Under the pieces are notes generated by a model. It worked only from the letters and a program-made list of their open reading frames with translations, searched no databases and was not told where the DNA came from. Positions 32,173-40,643 of a stretch of 64,000 nt of DNA are shown here, piece by piece. Both the position numbers and the translations under genes were made by a program. Within the stretch, counting starts at the first letter, position 1. Every line of letters starts with the position of its first letter. The DNA comes from Falsiroseomonas sp051433165 (GTDB lineage Bacteria > Pseudomonadota > Alphaproteobacteria > Acetobacterales > Acetobacteraceae). The DNA lies in assembly GCF_051433165.1 (NCBI RefSeq), contig NZ_JBHMFS010000004.1:186001-250000 (forward strand), given 5' to 3'.

Positions 32173-32403
32173 TCAGGCCGTCTTGCGGACGCCGAGGCCA
32201 GCGAACTTCTTGTTGAACTTAGCGATCTGGCCGCCGGTGTCCATCACCCGCTGCTGGCCGGTCCAGGCCGGGTGCGACTTTGGGTCGATGTCGAGGCGCA
32301 TGGTGTCGCCTTCCTTGCCGTAGCAGGACCGGGTGGTGAAGGTCGTACCATCCGTCATGATGATGTTGATGGTGTGGTACTCGGGGTGGATGTCGGGCTT
32401 CAT
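32173..32403 (-). CDS. rpmE: 50S ribosomal protein L31
   Basis: 76-residue ribosomal protein of the large subunit: MKPDIHPEYHTINIIMTDGT, the central TRSCYGKEGDTMRLDIDPK, the L31 signature HPAWTGQQRVMDTGGQI and FNKKFAGLG. It has a single Cys and lacks the CxxC zinc site, as in the zinc-free form usual in alphaproteobacteria. The ATG at 32403 gives the family N-terminus; an ATG at 32421 would add six residues (MREHNA). It has its own promoter (32462-32490) and terminator. Confidence 0.95.
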   Translation of the reverse strand: MKPDIHPEYHTINIIMTDGTTFTTRSCYGKEGDTMRLDIDPKSHPAWTGQQRVMDTGGQIAKFNKKFAGLGVRKTA

Positions 32404-32461
32404 CGCATTGTGCTCGCGCATATGGGCCCACCGACAGCGACCGGCAGGCGCGGGAAGGCGG

Positions 32462-32490
32462 GCTATAGAGGACACCCCCACCCGGCGCAA
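32462..32490 (-). promoter_or_regulatory. Sigma-70-type promoter of rpmE
   Basis: Minus strand: TTGCGC (32485-32490), 17-base spacer, TATAGC (32462-32467). Predicted transcript start near 32455, about 50 bases before the rpmE ATG. Confidence 0.6.
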
Positions 32491-32601
32491 CCCGCGGAGC
32501 GGCGCCACGCGCGAGCGCATGGCGACCATGCGGGCCATACCCATTGAGGCCCCGCGCCGTTTGGTGGACCCTTCCAGACGCAGCTTCCAGGGGATGATCG
32601 C

Positions 32602-33348
32602 ATGCGCCTGCAGGGAAAATCCGCCATCGTCACCGGCGCCGCCTCCGGCTTCGGAGAGGGCATCGCCCGCCGCTTCGCCGCCGAGGGCGCCTGGGTGATC
32701 TGCGCCGACATGAACCTGGAGGGTGCGACCCGCATCGCGGAGGAGATCGGCGGCACGCCGATCGGCGGTGACGTCTCCCGCGAGGCCGATGTGCAGGCGC
32801 TGGTCGCCAAGGCGGTGGAGGAATTTGGCGGCCTCGACATCGTGGTGAATAACGCCGGCACCACCCACCGCAACAAGCCGATCCTGGAGGTGACGGAGGA
32901 CGAGTTCGACGGTATCTATGCGGTGAACGTGAAGTCCATCTTCTGGATGGTGCGCGCCGCCGTGCCGGTGATGCAGAAGCAGGGCCGCGGCGGGTCGATC
33001 ATCAACATCTCCTCCACCGCCGGCATCCGGCCGCGGCCGGGGCTGACCTGGTACAACTCGACCAAGGGCGCGCTGAACACGGCGACCCAGGCGATGGCGC
33101 AGGAATTCGCCAGGGACAACATCCGCGTCAACGCCGTCTGCCCGGTGATGAGCGCGACCGGCCTGCTGACCGAATTCATGGGCGGGCCGGATACGCCGGA
33201 GATGCGCCAGAAATTCACCGCCACCATCCCGCTCGGCCGCATGTCCACGCCCGCGGATATCGCCAATGCCTGCGTCTGGCTGGGCGAAGACTCGAGCAAC
33301 TTCATCACCGGCGTGCTGCTGCCGGTGGATGGGGGGCGCTGCGCGTGA
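32602..33348 (+). CDS. SDR family oxidoreductase (glucose 1-dehydrogenase-like)
   Basis: 248-residue classical SDR. Motifs: TGAASGFGEGIARRF cofactor loop, CADMN (acidic residue after beta-2, suggesting NAD preference), VVNNAGTTHR, catalytic Ser in NISSTAGIRPRPG, and YNSTKGAL with Tyr and Lys. The C-terminus FITGVLLPVDGGR is standard. The substrate is not predictable. The ATG at 32602 is preceded by AGGGGA. The stop overlaps the pdxY GTG start (GTGA). Confidence 0.93.
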   Translation: MRLQGKSAIVTGAASGFGEGIARRFAAEGAWVICADMNLEGATRIAEEIGGTPIGGDVSREADVQALVAKAVEEFGGLDIVVNNAGTTHRNKPILEVTEDEFDGIYAVNVKSIFWMVRAAVPVMQKQGRGGSIINISSTAGIRPRPGLTWYNSTKGALNTATQAMAQEFARDNIRVNAVCPVMSATGLLTEFMGGPDTPEMRQKFTATIPLGRMSTPADIANACVWLGEDSSNFITGVLLPVDGGRCA

Positions 33349-34232
33349 ACCAGGCGGTCTCCCCGGCCGATGCGGGCCGGCCGCTGAACATCCTGTCGAT
33401 CCAGTCCTGGGTTTCCTATGGCCATGTCGGCAACGCCTCCGCCGTGTTTCCCCTGCAAAGGCTGGGGGCGGAGGTCTGGGCGCTGAACACGGTGCAATTC
33501 TCCAACCACACCGGCTACGGCGCCTGGCGCGGCCAGGTTTTTCCGGGTGAACTGATCGAGGAACTTGTGCTCGGCATTGCCGAGCGGGGCGCCCTGGAGC
33601 GCTGCGATGCAGTGCTGTCCGGCTATATGGGCGCGGCCGAGATCGGCGCGGCGATCCTTTCCGCCGTCGCGCGGGTGAAGGCGGCCAATCCGGCGGCGCT
33701 GTATTGCTGCGACCCGGTCATCGGCGACATCGGCCGCGGCGTCTTCGTCCGCCCCGGCATTCCGGAATTCATGCGCGACCGCGCCGTGCCGGCCGCCGAT
33801 ATCCTGACGCCGAACCAGTTCGAGCTGGAATGGCTCACAGGCCTGACCATCACCACGCTGGACAGCGCCAAGGCCGCCGTCGCCGCGCTGCAGGCGAAGG
33901 GGCCGCGCTGCGTCATGGTGACCTCCCTCCATGTCGAGGACACGCCGGCGGATGGCATGGACATGCTGGTGGGGGAGGGCGGGCGCTTCCACCGCATCCG
34001 CACGCCGCTGCTGCCGATTTCCGTCAATGGCGCCGGCGATGCCATCGCGGCGCTGTTCCTGTTCCACCGGCTGCGCTGGGGCGAGCCCTCCGTCGCGCTC
34101 TCCGCCGCCGCATCCTCCGTCCACGGCCTGCTGCGGCGCACGGCGGAGGCCGGGTCGCGGGAGATCCTGACCGTTGCGGCGCAGGAGGAATTCGTCACCC
34201 CCTCCCGCGTTTTTCGCGCAGAGGCCTGCTGA
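33345..34232 (+). CDS. pdxY: Pyridoxal kinase PdxY
   Basis: 295-residue ribokinase-superfamily enzyme phosphorylating pyridoxal in vitamin B6 salvage. Seen: ILSIQSWVSYGHVGNASAVF (the PdxY/PdxK start), ALNTVQFSNHTGYGAWRGQV, DAVLSGYMGAAEIG, CDPVIGDIGRGVFVRPGIPE, LTPNQFELEWLTG and the anion-hole/catalytic NGAGDAIAALFLFH, where the second GD aspartate is the base. The GTG start at 33345 is coupled to the SDR stop. Length fits PdxY (about 287). Confidence 0.95.
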   Translation: MNQAVSPADAGRPLNILSIQSWVSYGHVGNASAVFPLQRLGAEVWALNTVQFSNHTGYGAWRGQVFPGELIEELVLGIAERGALERCDAVLSGYMGAAEIGAAILSAVARVKAANPAALYCCDPVIGDIGRGVFVRPGIPEFMRDRAVPAADILTPNQFELEWLTGLTITTLDSAKAAVAALQAKGPRCVMVTSLHVEDTPADGMDMLVGEGGRFHRIRTPLLPISVNGAGDAIAALFLFHRLRWGEPSVALSAAASSVHGLLRRTAEAGSREILTVAAQEEFVTPSRVFRAEAC

Positions 34233-34285
34233 CGCAACAAGTTGTCGGCTGGCGCGTTAAGCTTCCTCACTGGGAGAAATGCGCC

Positions 34286-34657
34286 ATGACCGAAACCCGC
34301 CATCCACGTCGAGTCCTGTTCGCCTGGGGTGCCATGTTGGCGGTGGCGCCGGTGCTGGCACGCCCGGCACAGGCGCAGGGCCAGGACATCATCGGCGACG
34401 TCTTGCGCCAGTTCCAGGGCGGCGGTGATCCGAACGAGTCCCGCAGGCGCGAGGAGGAATCCCGCCGCGAGCAACGCGAACGTGAGCGCGACGCTTACGA
34501 ACGCGGCCGGGAGCGGGAGCGGTCTTCCCGCGGTGATGACGACCGCCGAGGCCGCCAGCGCAGCGCCCGCGATCGCGATCGTGAACTGGCCGACCAGCAG
34601 CGCCGGCTGGAGGAACAGCAGCGCCGGATCGAGGAAGAACGGCGCCGCCTGCGCTGA
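34286..34657 (+). CDS. Secreted charged coiled-coil protein, hypothetical
   Basis: 123-residue protein. A signal sequence (RRVLFAWGAMLAVAPVLARP, cleaved near AQAQ) is followed by about 90 residues almost entirely of Arg, Glu, Asp and Gln (RRREEESRREQRERERDAYE and later QRRLEEQQRRIEEERRRLR). The mature part would be a long, highly charged helix or disordered rod in the periplasm. No family recognised. The ATG at 34286 has GGGAGAA 7 bases upstream. It converges with the exporter gene 2 bases away. Confidence 0.72.
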   Translation: MTETRHPRRVLFAWGAMLAVAPVLARPAQAQGQDIIGDVLRQFQGGGDPNESRRREEESRREQRERERDAYERGRERERSSRGDDDRRGRQRSARDRDRELADQQRRLEEQQRRIEEERRRLR

Positions 34658-34659
34658 TC

Positions 34660-36384
34660 TCAGTCGGCCGCCGCGGCGAATTGCGCCGCGTGCAGCCGGC
34701 GATAAGGACCATCGGCCGCCAGCAGCTCGGCATGGCTGCCCTGCTCCACGATGCCCTGCTCCGTCACCACCAGGATGCGGTCCGCGTCACGGATGGTGGC
34801 GAGGCGATGCGCGATGATCAGCGTGGTGCGGCCCTGGGCCAGTTCCGCCAGCGCCTGCTGGATGGCGCGTTCCGTCTCCGTATCCAGGGCGCTCGTCGCC
34901 TCGTCCAGGATCAGGATGGGCGGGTTCATCAGGAAGATGCGGGCGATGGCGAGCCGCTGCTTCTGGCCGCCGGAGAGCTTCACGCCCCGCTCGCCGATCA
35001 CCGTATCCAGCCCCTCCGGCAGATCTGCGATCAGCGCGTCCAGCCGGGCGCGGCGGGCGGCCTCGCGGATCTCCGCCTCGCTTGCGCCGAGGCGGCCATA
35101 GGCGATGTTCTGCCGGATGCTGCCGGCGAACAGGAACACATCCTGCTGCACCAGCCCGATCTGCCCGCGGAGCGAGGCGAGCGTCATCCGGCGGATGTCG
35201 ATGCCATCGATCAGGATGCGCCCGCCCAGCACCTCGTAGAAGCGTGGCAGCAGCGAGCAGATGGTGGTCTTGCCGGCGCCTGAAGGCCCGACCAGCGCCA
35301 CGGTCTGGCCGGGCGCCACTTCCAGATCCAGGTCGCGCAGCACCAGGCGGTCCGGCGTGTAGCCGAAGGTCACGCGCTCGAACCGCACGGCGCCGTGCAG
35401 CGGCGGCGCCGGCTTCGCATCCGGCGCATCGGCGATGTCCGGCTGCATCGCCATGAGGTCGAGGTAGCTGCGGAAGCCGGCGAGGCCCTTCGGGTAGGTC
35501 TCGATCACCGCGTTGATCTTCTCGAGTGGCCGGTAGAACACATTGACCAGCAGCAGGAAGGCGACAAAGTCGCCGATGGTGAGGCTGCCGGCGACGATGA
35601 AGGCAGCACCCGCCAGCATCACCACAAGCTGCACCAGCCGCATGCCGAGGTAGTTCAGCGTCATGCTGACCGCCATGATGCGGTAGGCATCCAGCTTGGT
35701 GCGCTGGTACTGCGCGTTGTCGGCGGCGAACAGCTTCCGTTCGTGCGCCTCGTTGGCAAAAGCCTTGACCACGCGGATGCCGCCGACCGCTTCCTCGATG
35801 CGGGCATTGAAGGCGCCGACGCGGCCGAACTGCGCCTGCCAGTTCTGCGTCATCCGCCCGCCGTAATGCGCAACGACCCAGGCGACCACCGGCACGATCC
35901 CCGCCGTCAGCAGGGCGAGCGCCGGGCTGACCAGCAGCATTAGCGCGAAGGCGCCGAGGAAGGTCAGCACCGCGACCAGCAGATCCTCCGGCCCGTGATG
36001 CGCGACCTCTCCGATATCCTCCAGGTTCTTGGTGACACGGCCGACCAGGTGGCCGGTCTTCTGGTTGTCGTAGAAGCGGAAGGACAGGCGCATGAGCTGG
36101 TCGAAGGCGTTGCGCCGCAGCTCTGTCTCGATGGCGATGCCGAGCACATGGCCCCAATAGGTGACCACCGCCATCAGCCCCGCATTGACCAGGTAGATCG
36201 CCAGCAGCACGGCGACGGCCAGGCCGATGATGCCCATATCCTGCTGCGGCAGCAGATGGTCGATGAAGGCGCGCACGGCCATGGGAAAGCCGAGCTCCAG
36301 CACGCCGGACAGCGCGGCGCAGCCGAAGGCGATCAGCGCCAGGCGCAGGTGCGGGCGGTAGAATTGCAGGAATTGTCGGAGCAT
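34660..36384 (-). CDS. ABC transporter, fused permease and ATPase (MsbA/lipid exporter-like)
   Basis: 574-residue half-size ABC exporter. The six-helix transmembrane domain spans about residues 10-320 (LRLALIAFGCAALSGVLELG, then VLLAIYLVNAGLMAVVTYWG). The nucleotide-binding domain has Walker A VGPSGAGKTTICSLLPRFYE, signature LSGGQKQRLAIARIFL, Walker B ILILDEATSALDTETE and an H-loop AHRLATIRD. It acts as a homodimer exporting lipid or drug substrates; MsbA-like by overall pattern. The ATG at 36384 gives MLRQFLQFYRPHLRL; an upstream in-frame Met at 36420 is less natural. Confidence 0.94.
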   Translation of the reverse strand: MLRQFLQFYRPHLRLALIAFGCAALSGVLELGFPMAVRAFIDHLLPQQDMGIIGLAVAVLLAIYLVNAGLMAVVTYWGHVLGIAIETELRRNAFDQLMRLSFRFYDNQKTGHLVGRVTKNLEDIGEVAHHGPEDLLVAVLTFLGAFALMLLVSPALALLTAGIVPVVAWVVAHYGGRMTQNWQAQFGRVGAFNARIEEAVGGIRVVKAFANEAHERKLFAADNAQYQRTKLDAYRIMAVSMTLNYLGMRLVQLVVMLAGAAFIVAGSLTIGDFVAFLLLVNVFYRPLEKINAVIETYPKGLAGFRSYLDLMAMQPDIADAPDAKPAPPLHGAVRFERVTFGYTPDRLVLRDLDLEVAPGQTVALVGPSGAGKTTICSLLPRFYEVLGGRILIDGIDIRRMTLASLRGQIGLVQQDVFLFAGSIRQNIAYGRLGASEAEIREAARRARLDALIADLPEGLDTVIGERGVKLSGGQKQRLAIARIFLMNPPILILDEATSALDTETERAIQQALAELAQGRTTLIIAHRLATIRDADRILVVTEQGIVEQGSHAELLAADGPYRRLHAAQFAAAAD

Positions 36385-36427
36385 GGGGCGGCGATACACC
36401 ACCCCATGCCGCGGCCGCAAAGGGTTC

Positions 36428-37402
36428 TCAGCTCGGTTCGATGCCGGCTGCGCGGACCAGGCGCTGCCAGTTCTGGCTGTCGGCGGCGAGCTGGGCGGCG
36501 AAATCCGCCTCGCTGGTCGGGCGCGGGGTCAGGCCGCGGCGGCCGAATTCGACGGCGACATCCGGGTCTGCCAGCACGGCGCGCAGCGTATCGCCCAGGC
36601 GGGTGCGGATGGCGGCCGGCGTCGCCTTCGGCACCAGCACGCCGTCCCAGTTCAGCACCTCATAATCCGCAAGGCCTGCCTCGATCATGGTCGGCATCTC
36701 CGCCAGCTCCAGCGCCCGCTGGCGGGTAGTGACGCCGAGCGCGCGGATGGTGCCGGCCGCGATATGGCTCGTCACGGTCCCCATGGGCGAGAAGGAGAAG
36801 TCATGCTCCCCCGCCACCAGCCCGAGCATCTGCGGCCCGCCGCCGCGATAGGGCACCGCAACCGTCTTCACCCCGGCGATGCTGTCCAGCAGGATGCCGC
36901 AGAGATGGCCGGGAGAGCCGACGCCGCCGGTGCCATAGGTCAGCGTATCCGGCCGCGCCCTGGCCGCGGCCAGCAGATCCGCCACGCTGCGGAAGGGCTT
37001 CGCGGCCGGCACCACCAGCACATTGGTGGCGTTGAACAGCATCGACAGCGGCGCGAGGTCCGCGATCGGGTCGAAGGGCATGTTCCGCAGCAGCGCCGGG
37101 TTCACCGCCAGCGTGCCGATATTGGCGGAGACCATGGTGGTGCCATCCGGCTGCGACCGCGCCGCGGCCTCCGCCGCGATGTTGCCGCCGGCGCCGGTGC
37201 GGTTCTCGATCACCACATTCTGGCCGAGCCGTGCCGCCAGCCTGGGCTGGATGATGCGCAAAGCGGCATCGGATGCGCCGCCGGGCGGGAAGCCGATCAG
37301 CAGGCGGATCGGGCGGTCGGGCGACCAGCCCTGGGCGCGTGCCAGGGAAGGCGCGGCCAGGGTTGCGGCCAGGGCGGCCAGGAGGGGTCGGCGGGCGAGC
37401 AT
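36428..37402 (-). CDS. Tripartite tricarboxylate transporter substrate-binding protein (Bug family)
   Basis: 324-residue periplasmic receptor of the Bug/TctC family, which binds carboxylates and amides for TctAB permeases or acts as a sensor. Signal ARRPLLAALAATLAAPSLAR; then the family blocks PIRLLIGFPPGGASDAALR, VVIENRTGAGGNIAAEAAAR, DGTTMVSANIGTLAVNP and ITYGTGGVGSPGH-like LTYGTGGVGSPGHLCG. No tctA/tctB gene is in the window, so it is an orphan, common in genomes with expanded Bug families. The ATG at 37402 opens the signal peptide. Ligand unknown. Confidence 0.93.
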   Translation of the reverse strand: MLARRPLLAALAATLAAPSLARAQGWSPDRPIRLLIGFPPGGASDAALRIIQPRLAARLGQNVVIENRTGAGGNIAAEAAARSQPDGTTMVSANIGTLAVNPALLRNMPFDPIADLAPLSMLFNATNVLVVPAAKPFRSVADLLAAARARPDTLTYGTGGVGSPGHLCGILLDSIAGVKTVAVPYRGGGPQMLGLVAGEHDFSFSPMGTVTSHIAAGTIRALGVTTRQRALELAEMPTMIEAGLADYEVLNWDGVLVPKATPAAIRTRLGDTLRAVLADPDVAVEFGRRGLTPRPTSEADFAAQLAADSQNWQRLVRAAGIEPS

Positions 37403-37452
37403 GGGCGCGGATCCTACGAAGGGACCCTTGCGCCCATGCAATCATCACGCCA

Positions 37453-39042
37453 TCAGATGCGCCGCACGTTGATCGGCAGCGCCATGCCCTTCTGCGGCGC
37501 CGAGATGGTCTTGCGCCAGGCGCTGTCCACGAAATACTGGCCGAGCGGGATGAAGGGCACGTCCTGCCAGAACTGCGCCTGCAAACGCCGCGCAATGCCC
37601 TTCTGGACGTCGAGGTCCGGTGCCTCCAGCCATTCATCGCGCAGCGATTCCAGCGCCGGGCTGGTGGGCCAACCGAACCAGGCCTGTCGGCCATTGGCGC
37701 GCAGCAGCGGATGCACGCCGGGATTGCCGAGATCGACACCGCCGAACAGCACGATCAGCGCATTCCAGCCGCCCTCGCTCGGCGGGGTCATCCGGCCGCG
37801 GCGTTGCAGGACGGTGCCCCAGTCGCTGATGGCGCTTTCGGCGTTGAGGCCGGAGCGTTTCAGCGCATCGGTCAGCACCGTCGTCATGGTGTTGTTGTTC
37901 ACCACATCAGTCGGGTGCAACACCGTCACCGGCTGATTGGCGTAGCCGGCCTCCCGCAATGCAGCCCGTGCTGCATCGAAGCTGCGCGGGCCGGTCAGCG
38001 CGGACAGGCCTTCATCATTCGCCAGCGGCGAGGAGCGCGGGAAGACCCCCATGCCATCCGCCCACAGCGCCCGGTCGGTGCCCATGATCGAGGTCATGAA
38101 GTCGGCCTGGTTGATCGAATGCAGCAGCGCGCGGCGCACCCGCACATCGTCGAAGGGTGCATGCAGATGGTTGAAGCGGAGATGCGCCATCAGCCCGCCG
38201 AAATCCACGCGCTCCACCGTGATGTCGCGGTTGCGTGCCAGCAGCGGGCGCAGGTCGGGCGCCACTTGTTCGTACCAGTCGATCTCGCCGGATTGGATGG
38301 CGGCGGCGGCGGTGCCGGCATCAGTGATGATGTTGAACTCCACCCGCTCGAAATGCGCGTGCTTGGCGCCGCCGAGCAGGCTGGGCGGGTTCGGGTTCGG
38401 CACGTAGTCGGCGAAGCGCTGATAGACCACGCGGGCGCCCGACAGACGCTCATTCGCCACGAAGCGATAGGGGCCGCTGCCTACCACCTCGGTGAAGGGG
38501 GTGGTCGGGTCCACCGTCGCGAAACGCTCGGGGAAGATGAAGCAGGGGTAGGAGGAAGGCTTGCCCAGCGCCTCCAGCATCGGGCCGAACTTCTGCTTCA
38601 GGCGGATCTCGAAGCGGCGATCGTCCAGCGCCGTCATGGTTTCGGTGCGCGCCCGCAGGGTCTGGCCCAGCGTGTCCCGCGCCGACCAGCGGGCGATGGA
38701 AGCGATGGCATCCTGCGCGCGGATCGGCGTGCCATCGTGGAACCTGGTGCCGGGCCGCAGGGTGAAGACCCAGCGCAGCCCGTCATCCTCCACCACATGC
38801 CCCTCGGCGAGCTGCGGCCGCATGACGAAATCGGTGTCCGGGCCATACAGCGTGTCCCAGCACATATGGCCGTGGTTGCGGACGCCGTAGCTGGTGGTGC
38901 TCATCGGGTCGAGGCTGGTGACATCAGCCTGCGGGATGAAGCGCAGCGTATGCGCCGCATTGCCCTGCGCCAGGGAAGGGGCGGGCAGCGACAGGGGGAG
39001 GGAGGCTGCGGCCAATCCGGTCAGCAGGCTGCGGCGATACAT
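37453..39042 (-). CDS. ABC transporter substrate-binding protein, family 5 (orphan)
   Basis: 529-residue family-5 periplasmic binding protein. Signal YRRSLLTGLAAASLPLSLPA followed by APSLAQ; then LRFIPQADVTSLDPMSTTSY, LRPGTRFHDGTPIRAQDAI, GSGPYRFVAN, VRVRRALLHSINQADFM and RLQAQFWQDVPFIPLGQY, all DppA/OppA-family landmarks. There is no permease or ATPase beside it. It lies 50 bases upstream of the Bug gene on the same strand and may be co-transcribed with it. The ATG at 39042 has GGAGAG about 6 bases upstream. It is not close to the five tandem SBPs at 48-56 kb. Confidence 0.94.
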   Translation of the reverse strand: MYRRSLLTGLAAASLPLSLPAPSLAQGNAAHTLRFIPQADVTSLDPMSTTSYGVRNHGHMCWDTLYGPDTDFVMRPQLAEGHVVEDDGLRWVFTLRPGTRFHDGTPIRAQDAIASIARWSARDTLGQTLRARTETMTALDDRRFEIRLKQKFGPMLEALGKPSSYPCFIFPERFATVDPTTPFTEVVGSGPYRFVANERLSGARVVYQRFADYVPNPNPPSLLGGAKHAHFERVEFNIITDAGTAAAAIQSGEIDWYEQVAPDLRPLLARNRDITVERVDFGGLMAHLRFNHLHAPFDDVRVRRALLHSINQADFMTSIMGTDRALWADGMGVFPRSSPLANDEGLSALTGPRSFDAARAALREAGYANQPVTVLHPTDVVNNNTMTTVLTDALKRSGLNAESAISDWGTVLQRRGRMTPPSEGGWNALIVLFGGVDLGNPGVHPLLRANGRQAWFGWPTSPALESLRDEWLEAPDLDVQKGIARRLQAQFWQDVPFIPLGQYFVDSAWRKTISAPQKGMALPINVRRI

Positions 39043-39179
39043 GGGTCTCTCCGGTGCGTATACCTGCCGATATCCTGCAAGCGATTGCACCTGCGATGCA
39101 ACCGCCCTTGAAGCGCCCCGGTCCCGGCGCCAGATGCGCGTCAGGTCCGGGCCCCTCTGGCGCAGCCGCGTGATGTCGG

Positions 39180-39197
39180 ACCTCCACTCGTGGAGGT
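39180..39197 (+). promoter_or_regulatory. Hairpin hiding the ribosome-binding site of the gene at 39206
   Basis: ACCTCCA, loop CTCG, TGGAGGT forms a perfect 7-bp stem. The right arm contains the only Shine-Dalgarno (GGAGG, 9 bases before the ATG) and the left arm is a full anti-Shine-Dalgarno. Translation should be blocked while folded, as in short thermometers or ligand-free attenuators. Confidence 0.55.
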
Positions 39198-39205
39198 TTC
39201 AGCCC

Positions 39206-39517
39206 ATGCCGCAGATCTTTGGCGACTTGATCGCCTGGCTCGTAGCCGCCTTCCTGGTCAACCCGCTGACGGCGGAGGTGCAGTCTCGCCTGGCGGAGGC
39301 GAATGCGCCCGCCGCCATCGTGGCCCAGGTCGCCGCCTGCGGCGCAGCGGCGGCACCCGTGCTGCTGCAGCGGGCGACGGACGACCCCTGGTGGGCGATG
39401 CGCACCGGATTCGCCACTTGGATCGGCACGGTTCAGCCGGATGCGGTGCTGGGGCAGGCGGCGCCTCGTTGCGGGCCGGCGATGCAGGCGGCGCGGCCTT
39501 TCCTGCTGCGAAGCTGA
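39206..39517 (+). CDS. Hypothetical small protein with N-terminal hydrophobic helix
   Basis: 103-residue frame beginning PQIFGDLIAWLVAAFLVNPL, one probable membrane helix, then VQSRLAEANAPAAIVAQVAA and a C-terminal region rich in Ala, Pro and Arg with conserved-looking DDPWWAMRTGFATWIG. No family recognised. The start is supported by GGAGG, which is enclosed in a hairpin. The open frame upstream of 39206 lacks coding character. It lies in the 580-base interval between a leftward SBP and the TRAP genes. Confidence 0.55.
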   Translation: MPQIFGDLIAWLVAAFLVNPLTAEVQSRLAEANAPAAIVAQVAACGAAAAPVLLQRATDDPWWAMRTGFATWIGTVQPDAVLGQAAPRCGPAMQAARPFLLRS

Positions 39518-39619
39518 GCAGGCGCTGAGGGGCTTATCGATAAAGCTGGTTTCGTACCGGTTGCGCGCCGGGCAGAGCGTCGCGCATGATCCCCCGGCAA
39601 ACAAACGGGGAGGCCCTCG

Positions 39620-40618
39620 ATGGCCATCATGATTCCGCGCCGCGGCGCGCTACTGCTGGGCGCCGCGGCACTTTCGATGCCGGCAATCCGCACCGCCCAG
39701 GCCCAGCAGACCTTCGAATGGGTTGCCGGCTCCGTCGGCGGCGGCTGGTACACCATGGCCGCCGGCCTTTCCTCCCTGATCGGGGAGGAGAACCCCAACA
39801 TCCGCATCCGCGTGGTGCCGGGCGGTGGCCTGGCAAATTCCACCCGCGTGAACAACGGCCAGTCGCAGCTTGGCTGGGGCATCGATGCCTTCACCGCCGC
39901 CGCCGCGCGGGGCGAGGAGCCCTACCGCGCCAAGCACGAGAATCTCCGCAGCCTCGGTTCCGGCTACAGCCCGACCGAGCACAATCTGGTCCGCGCCGTG
40001 ACTTCCGGCGGGCCGGAGGGGATGCGGGAGATCCTGACCCAGCGCGGCCTGAAGATCGCCTGTCCGCAGCGTTCCTCGACCGATGAGATGACGCTGCAGC
40101 GTATCCTGCGCTTCCTCGGCACCAGCCCGGACAAGATCCGCAGCGAGGGCGGCCGCTACCTGAATGGCAGCTACGCCGATATCGGCGCCGCCTATGCCGA
40201 TGGCCAGGTGGACTACCTGTACGCCGCGCTCGCCAAGCCCGCCGCCCTCCTGACCGAGATCGGCCAGGGCCGCCGCGCATCCCAGCTCGTCGGCTTCCCG
40301 GATGATGTCCGCAAGCACCTGTCCGACACCTACGCCTATGCCGAGGGCGTGCTGCCGGCCGGCACCTATCCGCAGCTGCAGAGCGCGGATCTGAAGGTGA
40401 CGACGATGGACAGCGTCATCCTGGTGCATGAATCGGTGCCGGATGAGGTCGCCTACGGCATCACCCGCACGCTGATCAAGAACCGCGGCACGCGGCTGAC
40501 GCAGATCCACGCCAGCATGGGCGCCTTCGACCCGGCGGTGGCATGGAAGTACAACGGCGTGCCGTTGCACCCGGGTGCAGCGCGCGCCTTCCGCGAAGCC
40601 GGCGCGATGCCGGCCTGA
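39620..40618 (+). CDS. TAXI family TRAP transporter solute-binding subunit
   Basis: 332-residue periplasmic receptor of the TAXI (TRAP-associated extracytoplasmic immunogenic) family, feeding a sodium-driven TRAP permease. Signal IPRRGALLLGAAALSMPAIR followed by TAQAQ; then the family opening FEWVAGSVGGGWYTMAAGLS, RIRVVPGGGLANSTRVNNGQ and SQLGWGIDAFTAAAARG. The later block GRYLNGSYADIGAAYADGQV is the region that contacts ligand in relatives. The ATG at 39620 follows GGGGAGG by 7 bases. The fused permease follows 25 bases later. Ligand unknown (glutamate, 2-oxo acids or others in relatives). Confidence 0.94.
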   Translation: MAIMIPRRGALLLGAAALSMPAIRTAQAQQTFEWVAGSVGGGWYTMAAGLSSLIGEENPNIRIRVVPGGGLANSTRVNNGQSQLGWGIDAFTAAAARGEEPYRAKHENLRSLGSGYSPTEHNLVRAVTSGGPEGMREILTQRGLKIACPQRSSTDEMTLQRILRFLGTSPDKIRSEGGRYLNGSYADIGAAYADGQVDYLYAALAKPAALLTEIGQGRRASQLVGFPDDVRKHLSDTYAYAEGVLPAGTYPQLQSADLKVTTMDSVILVHESVPDEVAYGITRTLIKNRGTRLTQIHASMGAFDPAVAWKYNGVPLHPGAARAFREAGAMPA

Positions 40619-40643
40619 GCTTTGACAGGGCTGGCGCGACAGA

